From positions 1 to 62,690 of the IMG/VR virus record IMGVR_UViG_3300032883_000564: a stretch of DNA of 62,690 nt, one strand, 5' to 3'. Numbering within the stretch: the first letter of the stretch is position 1; each line of letters starts with the position of its first letter. The position numbers and the translations under genes were made by a program. This DNA comes from a virus. This document shows positions 55,453 through 62,690 of the stretch, in pieces. Under the pieces are notes generated by a model that saw nothing but the letters and a program-made list of their open reading frames with translations, did not search any database and was not told the origin of the DNA.

Positions 55453-56229
55453 TCAGCCCCACATCTCCTCGCGCCGCTCAACGAATCGCGTCACGGCCTC
55501 GCCGCTCGCCACGCGCTGGCCACCCTCCCGCCTTTGCTTGCTGCCTTGCAACACCTTCTCCATGTAGTCGGCGGGGCCGGCTGCCGCATGGCCCGCCGCG
55601 GCCATCAAGGCGTCGATCACGTTCTGGCCGTGGCCGTAGCGTTTGACGAGTCCTGCCGCCCGACCTCCATTCAGCGGCTCGGCGAACAGCAGATGACTGG
55701 CATCGACAAGGGCGGCGATCTGCTCGTTTCGTTTGTCTGAGGCGAGGAAGCGGTGGCGGCAGGACTGTAGGGTCAAGGCGGGTTGTGTCATCGGGTCCAC
55801 CTCCGGGGGCGGCAGATCGCCGTGAGGCGATCTGAAACTGTTGGTACTTCTATGGATCTTCCCCCCGACGTTTTGTTGGGACCCCCTGGGCGCTACGTGC
55901 CGCGACCCGCCAACAGAGCGTTGGCGGGTTTGTGGGGGTTGCCGGGCCAGATCGAGCAAAGTTGGCTGCGTAGCAGCACCCATGATGTACTCATTGCTGT
56001 GGCCCTCTCGTGGGCGGACGAGGATGTAGCCGCCGCGCTCTAGAAAGCGGATGAGCTTCCGGACAGTCTCATCGTGTAGGCCCGTTTCAGTCGCAAGTGT
56101 GGCCCGACTGGGCCATGCGGTTCGGTCGCCGTTGCAATGGCTGGCCAGCGTCAAGAGCACCAAGCGGGCGTTCGGCCGCAAGCCCTGCTGCTCCCTCGCC
56201 CAGCGAATGGGGTGGGTGCCGTGTGACAT
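55453..56229 (-). CDS. Replication-initiator-like HTH protein
   Basis: 258 aa. Residues 10-75 form a winged HTH (RLVLLTLASHCNGDRTAWPS, then LATETGLHDETVRKLIRFLE) of the kind in phage replisome organisers. A Gln/Arg/Ser linker and a helical C-terminal domain (LVKRYGHGQNVIDALMAAAG) follow. Two genes downstream is the DnaC-like loader, which supports a replication role. Confidence 0.7.
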   Translation of the reverse strand: MSHGTHPIRWAREQQGLRPNARLVLLTLASHCNGDRTAWPSRATLATETGLHDETVRKLIRFLERGGYILVRPREGHSNEYIMGAATQPTLLDLARQPPQTRQRSVGGSRHVAPRGSQQNVGGKIHRSTNSFRSPHGDLPPPEVDPMTQPALTLQSCRHRFLASDKRNEQIAALVDASHLLFAEPLNGGRAAGLVKRYGHGQNVIDALMAAAGHAAAGPADYMEKVLQGSKQRREGGQRVASGEAVTRFVERREEMWG

Positions 56230-56234
56230 CTGGC

Positions 56235-56615
56235 CTATCTCCCCTCACCAGTAGGCGCCGGGCCCGCAAAGGCTATGAACTTCTCCAGGTCGGTATCCTT
56301 CTCCGGCAAGTCCCAGCACTGTGCATAGTTCAAGTTCTCCCAGCCGATGAGCTGGTAGTAGGTCTTGCTGTCCTCACGGCGCAGGGCCAGGAGCCGGGCC
56401 AGCACGTTAACTGCGTACTTCATGAGGCCCCGCATCTCTGACTGGGTGATGCGGGAGTAGCCGGGGTCCTGGCTGCAAGTAGGGCAGGGCTGGCCAGCGT
56501 GGAGGTTCTCTAGCGGGCCGTTACGAAAGGCAACGGCGACGAGCGCCTTGGCCTCGACGGCATCTAGGGTGTTGAACACAGGATGGATTGAGGAGGACGG
56601 GGGCTCCTCGGCCAT
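56235..56615 (-). CDS. Hypothetical protein, 126 aa
   Basis: AAAGGA upstream. One C-x-x-C (QPCPTCSQDPG) and helical C-terminal part. Function unknown; early gene. Confidence 0.6.
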   Translation of the reverse strand: MAEEPPSSSIHPVFNTLDAVEAKALVAVAFRNGPLENLHAGQPCPTCSQDPGYSRITQSEMRGLMKYAVNVLARLLALRREDSKTYYQLIGWENLNYAQCWDLPEKDTDLEKFIAFAGPAPTGEGR

Positions 56616-56648
56616 GTGCTGAATCCTTTCCCTGCTGCCAGTGGCGGA

Positions 56649-57539
56649 CTACTCGCCTTCGGCGCCCTCCACAACGGCCTGGGCCTCGGCCAGCACACAC
56701 TCCTCCGGCGCCGGCAGCCGCTCCATCCAGCCCACGCGGCTGCAGTCCGGGCAGCGCGCCCAGACACGGTCTGCCGAAGGCTCCGGCTCCGAATTTTCGA
56801 GCGCCCGGAATTTGCGGCGCGGTCGCCCCCTCTTGAGCTCCTTGACGATATGCCGCGCCGGCTCGCGAGCATCCCGCATCTCGCCAGCCATCTCGAGCGC
56901 CTGCACGGGGTTCTCCGCCTTCCCCACCTCGGCCAGCACGTACCGGCCCAGGTTGCCCAGGACCTCCAGGCGCCAGCCTGACGCCTCCAGCGCCGTCGCC
57001 GTCGAGTCGCGGTCGTACACGGTAGCGGCTGCCATAGGACGGCCCGTGACCTCACGGATCAGATCTGCCGCCCGCACGTACCACTCATCGCCATAGCTGC
57101 TGTAACGCTCGTGGAAGCCCTTCGCCGCCAGCGCCTCGAAAACGACGCCCTGTTCCTCCCACCGGGCCCCGCAGTCCCACAGATGAGCAAGGCTCTCGTC
57201 GTCGAGCTTGGGCAGGAGGCCGGCCAGGATCTCGATGTCTACGTCTGCGGGCCCGTAGTCGCCCTCCAGGACACGGGGCGAGAGGGCACGGACCGACAGG
57301 ACCTCGCCGGTCTTCGGGTCAACGCAGTAGGCGATGGGGCCGTCAACACGGATGACGAAGCGCTTGGCGTGCACCAAGTCGTGACAGCGGCGGCATAGCG
57401 GAACGCGCTCGTGATCGTGGTCGAGGCTGGAGCCGCCCATGCCCACAGAGGAGCGGTCCGGCGGCTGGTGATGCTCGCCATGCGGAGCAGCCGGGCGACC
57501 GCACCGTATGCAAGGGAGGGTGAGATCGGAGTCGCTCAC
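56649..57539 (-). CDS. HNH-domain protein with C-terminal zinc site
   Basis: 296 aa from GTG 57539 (GTGA overlap). LPCIRCGRPA, then HHQPPDRSSVGMGGSSLDHD and HERVPLCRRCHDLVHAK fit an HNH fold. The middle is helical; the C-terminus has ARCPDCSRVGWMERLPAPEEC. It could be a nuclease or a DNA-binding early protein. A dispersed palindrome lies near the 3' end. Confidence 0.65.
   Translation of the reverse strand: MSDSDLTLPCIRCGRPAAPHGEHHQPPDRSSVGMGGSSLDHDHERVPLCRRCHDLVHAKRFVIRVDGPIAYCVDPKTGEVLSVRALSPRVLEGDYGPADVDIEILAGLLPKLDDESLAHLWDCGARWEEQGVVFEALAAKGFHERYSSYGDEWYVRAADLIREVTGRPMAAATVYDRDSTATALEASGWRLEVLGNLGRYVLAEVGKAENPVQALEMAGEMRDAREPARHIVKELKRGRPRRKFRALENSEPEPSADRVWARCPDCSRVGWMERLPAPEECVLAEAQAVVEGAEGE
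56792..56813. repeat. Dispersed palindrome, copy 5
   Basis: Core TTCGAGCGCCCGGA with AATT and ATTT flanks, in the HNH-domain gene. Confidence 0.65.
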
Positions 57540-57751
57540 GGCGCTGATCTCACCCCCCGAGCGACGATGTGGCATTCGGCAATGAGCCCCCTAGCATTGG
57601 CGTCAGCGGTAAGGGGGCCTCGCAAAGTAGAACGGTAGACGACTAGCTGTCCGCAGGAACGCAGAGTAGCTAGGAGTCGCCTATCAGCCGGAGTGAGTTC
57701 GTGCTGCAGCCGCGGCACGAGACCCGTTTCGTCTAACTTGGGATCAGCCAT
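57536..57751 (-). CDS. Small hypothetical protein, 71 aa
   Basis: ATG 57751 in TGATG overlap. ELTPADRRLLATLRSCGQLV gives a helical HTH-like part. Unknown. Confidence 0.55.
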   Translation of the reverse strand: MADPKLDETGLVPRLQHELTPADRRLLATLRSCGQLVVYRSTLRGPLTADANARGLIAECHIVARGVRSAP

Positions 57752-58380
57752 CACGGCCCTTCCTTCCCGACACACTGCGAGCAAAGATCGGGCTCGACCC
57801 ACGAGCAGCCGCCCGGGCAGGCCACGGTCGACGTGCAACCGCACACCCGGCAGCGCTGCCCTTCGTCAAGAACCACGGCCACCAGCGTCACGTCGCCGCC
57901 AGGGAGCCCCAAGACTGACAGCGACCACGGCCTTCCTAGGTCCTCAGCAGACAACGTCACGCTGCCGCCTGCCCGCGCCACGAGCGGCGCGATGATCTTC
58001 GTCATGTTGCCCTCAATCTCCGCCCTCAGATTGGCCACCTGATCGGCAATCAGCTTGTTGAGCCGCTCAGACAACTCACCGGCCTCTGCGATTTCCTCCA
58101 CGGCCTCACGCGGCTGGCTCGCCCAGTACTTTTCCGCCGTCAGATCGATGACCTTGCCGACCTCGATCTCGGTGATCCTGAACCGGTAGCACAGGAGCAC
58201 CTTGATCACCCGCTGCGATTGGTCGTCGGACAGAACAACATCCACGCGGGCGGTCGGCTCCTCGCGAAACGACTGGAGGTCCAACCACACACCCTTGGTG
58301 TTGAGATCTGGGGGGAGTCCGAGCGCCTTCAGCAACTCAAGGAGAAACTTCTGCTGTGGGTTCTCCGGAATCAAAGCCAC
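57751..58380 (-). CDS. Hypothetical protein with C-terminal zinc ribbon, 209 aa
   Basis: GTG after GGAGG. Helical centre (SERLNKLIADQVANLRAEIE) and a C-terminal Cys-rich motif CRVCGCTSTVACPGGCSWVE ... LCSQC that I know from many phage proteins. Early gene of unknown role. Confidence 0.65.
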   Translation of the reverse strand: MALIPENPQQKFLLELLKALGLPPDLNTKGVWLDLQSFREEPTARVDVVLSDDQSQRVIKVLLCYRFRITEIEVGKVIDLTAEKYWASQPREAVEEIAEAGELSERLNKLIADQVANLRAEIEGNMTKIIAPLVARAGGSVTLSAEDLGRPWSLSVLGLPGGDVTLVAVVLDEGQRCRVCGCTSTVACPGGCSWVEPDLCSQCVGKEGP

Positions 58381-58382
58381 CG

Positions 58383-59666
58383 CTAGCCTCCCGTCACCAC
58401 GGGCGGCTTGTTGCCCACGGCGTTCTGCCTCAGAAGCTCCCAGGCGCGAGCCAGATCGACCAGGGGCGCGGTCGGCTGCAGCTGCTGGCCCAGCACCTTC
58501 CAGACCTCGCCTGATAGGTAGCCGAACTCTCGGTTGGCGCGGGTCAATAGCTCGCCCAGCGTCTTCGGCGGCTTCTTGTCCGGCATCAGCATGGCCTGCC
58601 GGGGCTCCGGGTCGGCCGCCTCAGATCTTCGGGCGCTCGGAGATCCCGCCTCAACCGGCGGCTCAGCCGGCACCTCAACCGCCTCGCTCTCGATGGGCTC
58701 GTGCTTCTGGCAGTAGGCGTTGCCGTCCTGGTCGTACACCTCCACCGGGCCACCACAGACGATGCAGGCGTCGTCAGAAGCGGAGGCCGGCCCAGGCGAG
58801 ACGGACGAATCGACCGGGCCAGCCTCCACGCTTCCCTGCGGCTCTAGGCCGCCTCCCTGCCCGTCTTCGCTCTCTTCCTCGGCGTACACCTCCGCGAGTT
58901 CGTCTTCGTCGATCGCCGGCGGCGCCAGGAGCGCCTTCTCCGGGAGCGACTGAGCGGCGCGCAACAGGTCCTCGATGGTGAAGCCTGGCAGGCTCAACTC
59001 CAAGACATGTACCGTCTTCTTCTTGACGTTGGGCGGCGCCACCTCGCGGGGTACGAGGCGAAGTTGCAGCGGCAGGCCGCGGATGCGCCCGCCGGTCACG
59101 GAACGGATCAAGGCCACGCTGTCGAGAAGCGCTCGCACACCGTGGATCGACCGGGTGTCCAGTTGCCAGGCGCCTATGCCCCTCACCTTCGGAAGCAGGA
59201 AGAAGAAGTTGAGTGAGAGCCGGCACTGCGGTCTCTCGCCGCTCTGCATCGGGCAAAGCTCTGCGGCGCATGGGATCGTGCGCGGCACCCAGGCCTGAGT
59301 GTGTTTGTTTGCCCATGTGCCGGCGTCAAGGCCCTGCGGACGGGGCCCGTCCTGGTTCGGGTCCCATTTGGCTTCGGCCACTTCGCCGTCGCCTCGACAC
59401 ACCGCCTTCCAGGACTGGCTGAACATCCGATAGAACGGGTCACACCAGTCCTCGACGTCGTCCGTCGGCAGCATGATGTCCAGCTCGCGGGGTTCGGTCT
59501 TGTAGACCTCCAGGAACGCCTCGACCGCCGAGCGGGACGTGCTGCTGTCCTCGCGAACACAGAAGTGATCGAGGGCGTGCGGCACGCCCCTCTCGTCACG
59601 GTAGCCCAGGCGTACCTTGCCGATGCGCGGGAGCCTTCTTCGGTCTGTGAGCCCCTTGACTGCCAT
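58383..59666 (-). CDS. Gp3-like protein of the recombination-directionality-factor family
   Basis: 427 aa. The start MAVKGLTDRRRLPRIGKVRL, KTEPRELDIMLPTDD and the later FFFLLPKVRGIGAWQLDTRS fit the Gp3-like family, which includes the phiRv1/Bxb1-type factors that turn serine integrases towards excision; many members are annotated only as hydrolase or metal-binding. The second half has a zinc motif (CIVCGGPVE ... YCQKHEP) and an acidic linker. No serine integrase lies in the window. The exact role remains unproven. Confidence 0.7.
   Translation of the reverse strand: MAVKGLTDRRRLPRIGKVRLGYRDERGVPHALDHFCVREDSSTSRSAVEAFLEVYKTEPRELDIMLPTDDVEDWCDPFYRMFSQSWKAVCRGDGEVAEAKWDPNQDGPRPQGLDAGTWANKHTQAWVPRTIPCAAELCPMQSGERPQCRLSLNFFFLLPKVRGIGAWQLDTRSIHGVRALLDSVALIRSVTGGRIRGLPLQLRLVPREVAPPNVKKKTVHVLELSLPGFTIEDLLRAAQSLPEKALLAPPAIDEDELAEVYAEEESEDGQGGGLEPQGSVEAGPVDSSVSPGPASASDDACIVCGGPVEVYDQDGNAYCQKHEPIESEAVEVPAEPPVEAGSPSARRSEAADPEPRQAMLMPDKKPPKTLGELLTRANREFGYLSGEVWKVLGQQLQPTAPLVDLARAWELLRQNAVGNKPPVVTGG
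58623..58645. repeat. Dispersed palindrome, copy 6
   Basis: Core TTCGGGCGCTCGGA with AGATC on both sides, in the Gp3-like gene; read in a different codon frame from the other coding copies. Confidence 0.65.
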
Positions 59667-59684
59667 AGGTCGCTCCTCTGGCGG

Positions 59685-59915
59685 CTAGCCGGCGACGCCA
59701 GCCAGCTCCGCCGTGTAAACCAGCCGGTTCTCCCGGAGATCCGCCCTCATCTCTAGGGCGTCCGCCTCAGCATGTCTCACCGAGTCCAGGGCAAAGGCCA
59801 GGCAGCCCTCGCAGACAGCAAGGCGGGGCGCGACAGGGCCCAGAAGGGCGACCGGAACGTCCTCCTGGCCACAGACATCGCAGACGTGGTTCATGACCCT
59901 GATGGTAGGTTGCAT
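59685..59915 (-). CDS. Zinc-ribbon protein, first phage gene at the right end
   Basis: 76 aa, AAGGAG upstream. HVCDVCGQEDVPVALLG and AVCEGCLAFA give a zinc ribbon, then a helix. Rightmost recognised phage gene. Confidence 0.6.
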   Translation of the reverse strand: MQPTIRVMNHVCDVCGQEDVPVALLGPVAPRLAVCEGCLAFALDSVRHAEADALEMRADLRENRLVYTAELAGVAG

Positions 59916-60391
59916 AGCGTGCTCCTTAGGTGGTGGTTTCCGCCCAGAACCGAAGGGGCAACGAAGACCCGTCCGTGCCTACCGGGGCGCTGGTGGCAAG
60001 AGGAAGCCCCGGCAGACAGGACGGGCGTTCCAGGGCAGGAACTCCGGAGGATGGAGAAATCTCTGAAGCAAGAAGTGTGAGGGGCCGCCCCCGCGCAGCC
60101 CGAGCACCGCCCTCAAGTTACCGTCCCCTTTCTCAGCCTTCCGCTACGGTTTTCACCGCCCCCTGTCGAGAATTGTTACGTGAGGCGTACCCCGATCGGC
60201 CGATGTCGGCAGATCTTTTTTGCAGATATCGACAGATTCTCGGTTCGACGCACTTGACAACATGGTGTAAAATGTTTGCAATGTGCTCGTCGGGCGGGGT
60301 GCGAGCGCAGACCGGTTGGACGGTGAGACATGGGTCTCGCCTAGAGCAGGAGGTTTAGAGCATTAGAGGCACGCTCGGCCAGCGTCCCCCT
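59916..60391. other. 476-bp noncoding junction between phage and chromosomal genes
   Basis: I see no convincing gene here. It holds a 58-nt stem-loop (59968-60025, paired blocks CCCGTCC/GGACGGG and CCGGGGC/GCCCCGG), three CAGAT repeats around 60206-60236, and a weak promoter (TTGACA 60254-60259, 17 bases, TGCAAT) for the chromosomal peptidase gene. The right attachment site should be in this stretch if the phage is integrated. No tRNA gene was recognised. Confidence 0.5.
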
Positions 60392-61606
60392 GTGCGGTTG
60401 CAGAGGACGCTCTCGAAAGGGCTGGTGAACGCTTCTCCTCCGGCCCTACCCCATGTCCAGGGAAAGCGCAGACCGTTCATCCACGGCCTCGTTCTCTTAC
60501 TCGTCGTGGGTTCTGCGGTTTACACGGTGTTTTCCCCCGGCCATTTGTTCTCCTCTTCCCATTCTGGCGCCAATCCCGTGGCCCGCCTCTCACTGCCGGG
60601 CGTGGCTGCCGCCATCCCGAAGGGCTTCAACCCGGTGCAGACGCCGCAGGTGCTGACCAAGGACGTGGGGCTCTCCGCGGAGGTGAGCCGGTTGGAGCAG
60701 ATGTCCGTGAGCCCCCAGCCGGAGGAGCCGGTCAGCCGCGTCTTCGCCGCCGCCGTGACCCCCGAGCCGGGAGCGACTCCTCCAGCGGCAATCCTGGAGC
60801 CGCCGCCGATCTTCACCGTCTACGAGGTGCAAACTGGCGACACCGTGAGCAGCATTGCCGCTCGGTTTGGCCTCCAGCCGGAGTCCATTGCCTGGAACAA
60901 CGTCGAGATAAGTGACAAGGATTTTCTGGCCGTAGGCCAGCTCCTGCGCATCCCGGCCACGGACGGCGTCATCCACGAGGTGAGGCTGGATGAGACCCTA
61001 ATCGACATCGCGGACCGCTACGCGGTCGACCTCAGCGCCATCACCACGTTCACCTCCAACGGCATCCAGACGCCGAACGACATCCAGGAGAAGCAGCTAG
61101 TGTTCGTGCCGGGCGGGACGGTGCCGCCGCCACCGGAGCCCGAGCCGGCGGCAGCGGCGGTGGAGCCCGCGGAGCCCACCGGCGACGCTGCTGCGCCAGC
61201 GGCGTCGGAGGCGCCGTCAGTGCCCTTCACGCCCTCTGCGGGGCTAATCTGGCCCACGAGCGGGCCCATCTCCAGCTACATGGACGGCTCCCACCCCCTG
61301 GGCATCGACATTGATTTGTACAACAACCCTAACGCGCCCATACTGGCCGCCACCTCCGGCGTCGTCACCTTCGCCGGCGGCGACCCCTGCTGTTCCTACG
61401 GGCTCTACGTCGTCATCGTCAGCCCGGGCGGCATCGAGACCCTCTACGCGCACCTGAGCAGCATCAGCGTCGTCCAGGGTCAGCAGGCGGCGCAGGGCAC
61501 CGTTGTCGGCTACGCGGGCTGCACAGGGTACTGCACAGGCAACCACCTCCACTTCGAGGTCATCGACAACGGCGTCCGCGAGAACCCGCTGAGCTACTTA
61601 CCCTAG
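60392..61606 (+). CDS. LysM-M23 peptidoglycan peptidase (chromosomal)
   Basis: 404 aa from GTG 60392; GTG 60425 is an alternative. A membrane anchor (HGLVLLLVVGSAVYTVF), two LysM domains (from YEVQTGDTVSSIAARFGLQP and from HEVRLDETLIDIADRYAVDL), a Pro/Ala linker and a C-terminal M23 domain with HPLGIDID (H-x-x-x-D) and NHLHFEV (H-x-H) zinc ligands. It would cut peptidoglycan cross-links during growth or division. Confidence 0.9.
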   Translation: MRLQRTLSKGLVNASPPALPHVQGKRRPFIHGLVLLLVVGSAVYTVFSPGHLFSSSHSGANPVARLSLPGVAAAIPKGFNPVQTPQVLTKDVGLSAEVSRLEQMSVSPQPEEPVSRVFAAAVTPEPGATPPAAILEPPPIFTVYEVQTGDTVSSIAARFGLQPESIAWNNVEISDKDFLAVGQLLRIPATDGVIHEVRLDETLIDIADRYAVDLSAITTFTSNGIQTPNDIQEKQLVFVPGGTVPPPPEPEPAAAAVEPAEPTGDAAAPAASEAPSVPFTPSAGLIWPTSGPISSYMDGSHPLGIDIDLYNNPNAPILAATSGVVTFAGGDPCCSYGLYVVIVSPGGIETLYAHLSSISVVQGQQAAQGTVVGYAGCTGYCTGNHLHFEVIDNGVRENPLSYLP

Positions 61607-61634
61607 CCCTCGCAGAGGGCGCGGTTGGTCCGAA

Positions 61635-61660
61635 GGCCAGGCTTAAGCCTGGCCTCGTTG
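61635..61660 (+). terminator. Terminator-like hairpin after the peptidase gene
   Basis: Perfect 20-bp palindrome GGCCAGGCTTAAGCCTGGCC followed by a weak T-rich stretch. It may serve both convergent genes. Confidence 0.6.
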
Positions 61661-61708
61661 TGTTCGTGCAGCGCGGCGCCCGGCCGGCCTGCTGGCCTGG
61701 GGGCCGCG

Positions 61709-62350
61709 CTATCGCTTGTAGTCTAGAACGGCCACCTGGGTCTCGTGAGGAAGGCTGCTGTGGGTGACCGAGAGGCGCGGCTGAGAGGTTAGAGTGGGAG
61801 AGGCGCCCATCTCCTTCAGGAAGCGATCCAGAGGGTCCAGATTGCGCGTGGTCACCGGCGTGGCGTAGTGCATGGGGATGACCAGCTTGGGCTCCAGTAG
61901 GCTCACGGTTTCGGCGGCGGCGGCGGCGTCCAGAGTGTTGCCGCCGCCCACGGGCACCAGCAGGATGTCAATGCCGCCCATGGCCTCCACCTGCTCCGGC
62001 GTCGGCAGGTGGCCCAGGTCGCCGAGGTGGCAGAGGCGCAGGGTCTCCGCCTCGATGATGAAGGCGGTGTTCATGCCCCGCCGGGCACCCCGCTCACTGT
62101 CATGGTAGGTGCGGATGCCGGTGAGGAGAACGCCGGCCATCTCGTACTCGCCGGGGCCGCGCACGACCCGCGGGGAGCCAGCCACGCCCTCGACGGCGTT
62201 ATGACCCTCGTGGTCGTGGCTCACCGTGACAATATCAGCCGTGGGGCGCCCCATGTTGTAGCCGACGCTCTTGGGGCAGGGGTCCGTAAGAACGGCGGCT
62301 TCACGGGCGCGCAGCCGGAAACACGAATGGCCCAGCCAGACAATCTCCAT
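61709..62350 (-). CDS. Metallo-beta-lactamase-fold hydrolase (UPF0173-like, chromosomal)
   Basis: 213 aa. MEIVWLGHSCFRL, TVSHDHEGHN (H-x-H-x-x-x-H-like with D replacing one position), LCHLGDLGHL and VIPMHYATP follow the order of the family that includes UPF0173 proteins. Substrate unknown. Confidence 0.85.
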   Translation of the reverse strand: MEIVWLGHSCFRLRAREAAVLTDPCPKSVGYNMGRPTADIVTVSHDHEGHNAVEGVAGSPRVVRGPGEYEMAGVLLTGIRTYHDSERGARRGMNTAFIIEAETLRLCHLGDLGHLPTPEQVEAMGGIDILLVPVGGGNTLDAAAAAETVSLLEPKLVIPMHYATPVTTRNLDPLDRFLKEMGASPTLTSQPRLSVTHSSLPHETQVAVLDYKR

Positions 62351-62545
62351 CGTTCTCTCCGAACGTGCTCTAGCCTATCATATCCGGCCCGGGACCTACC
62401 GTCACGGGGCCTCTTCCTTGACCCCCTGAAGCGGCCGCTGATAGACTGTTAGTGCTAGCTTCGTTCGTGGTTCGCTTCGCGCCCGCCCACGCGGTCTTGC
62501 TCGCCCAGGGCGGTCCTATTCCCAGAGTGAGGTAAAACGCACGCC

Positions 62546-62690
62546 TTGAGCACCCCGCGTCCGAGAGCAGGCACGGCGACGCCCGCCGAGAGGTGCGTGG
62601 TCGACAAGGAGCGCATCGCGGCGGCGGTGCGCGAGATCCTCGAGGCCATCGGCGAGGACCCGGAGCGCGAGGGGCTGCGGCAGACGCCCC
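62546..62690 (+). CDS. folE: GTP cyclohydrolase I, N-terminal part (cut by window edge)
   Basis: TTG 62546 start is tentative. [20 protein letters not shown] followed by [10 protein letters not shown] is the conserved N-terminal helix region of FolE, the first enzyme of folate/pterin synthesis. Confirms chromosomal sequence at the right end. Confidence 0.85.
   Translation, partial: MSTPRPRAGTATPAERCVVDKERIAAAVREILEAIGEDPEREGLRQTP

Noticed and set aside
59930-60358. 142-codon plus-strand frame in the phage-host junction
   Set aside because: Arg/Pro-rich low complexity without an RBS or recognisable domain; treated as noncoding.
59916-60391. tRNA gene as integration target
   Set aside because: No T-loop (GGTTCGANTCC-like) with matching acceptor stem found by eye.

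Overview
The window looks like most of an integrated, double-stranded DNA tailed phage (siphovirus type) plus about 2.3 kb of bacterial chromosome at its right end. The DNA is GC rich. The chromosomal part (a LysM/M23 peptidase, a metallo-beta-lactamase-fold hydrolase and the start of folE) and the general gene style suggest a Chloroflexota, perhaps Dehalococcoidia, host. The host assignment is an inference from recall, not a search. The left edge cuts a tail-fibre-like gene, so the left prophage boundary is not in view. No integrase or CI-type repressor is visible.

Almost every phage gene is on the minus strand, so transcription runs right to left. Read in that direction: (1) 59.9-52.2 kb, early genes: a Gp3-like protein of the recombination-directionality family, zinc-ribbon proteins, an HNH protein, a replication-initiator-like HTH protein, a cytosine-C5 methyltransferase with an HNH endonuclease gene nested inside it, and a DnaC-like helicase loader. 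(2) 51.6-48 kb: LuxR-type and LexA-type HTH regulators and a large ParB-like protein. (3) 47.9-43.3 kb: a recombination operon with an SbcD-like nuclease and an SbcC/Rad50-like ATPase split into two genes. (4) 43.2-39 kb: small proteins and a RusA resolvase. (5) 38.5-36.8 kb: a putative lysis region with a membrane-anchored transglycosylase and small membrane proteins. (6) 36.8-32 kb: MmcB-like nuclease, HTH proteins and a ParB-methyltransferase fusion. (7) 31.6-28.2 kb: packaging. (8) 28.2-20.1 kb: portal, minor head protein, a SpeD-like pyruvoyl decarboxylase, XkdF-like protease, scaffold and major capsid. (9) 20.1-15 kb: connectors, tail completion, tail tube and tail chaperones. (10) 14.4-1 kb: a 1339-residue tape measure, distal tail, hub, pectate-lyase-like spike and a long repeat protein.

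Most adjacent genes overlap by ATGA, GTGA or TGATG, so translational coupling is the rule, and I used it to choose many starts. The few plus-strand phage genes (two NUMOD4/HNH endonucleases, a lipoprotein, two Cys-cluster proteins) look like independently acquired morons. Several have their own sigma-70-like promoters whose -10 box lies only 6-9 bases before the start codon, which implies leaderless mRNAs.

The most unusual signals are: a 22-bp palindrome dispersed in six copies over 41 kb, in coding and noncoding DNA; a split Rad50-like protein whose N-terminal half ends at the zinc hook; a SpeD-like enzyme inside the head-gene cluster; an HNH gene embedded in the variable region of the methyltransferase while both reading frames stay open; a duplicated 43-bp promoter module; and near-identical terminators placed just before the tail-tube and scaffold genes.
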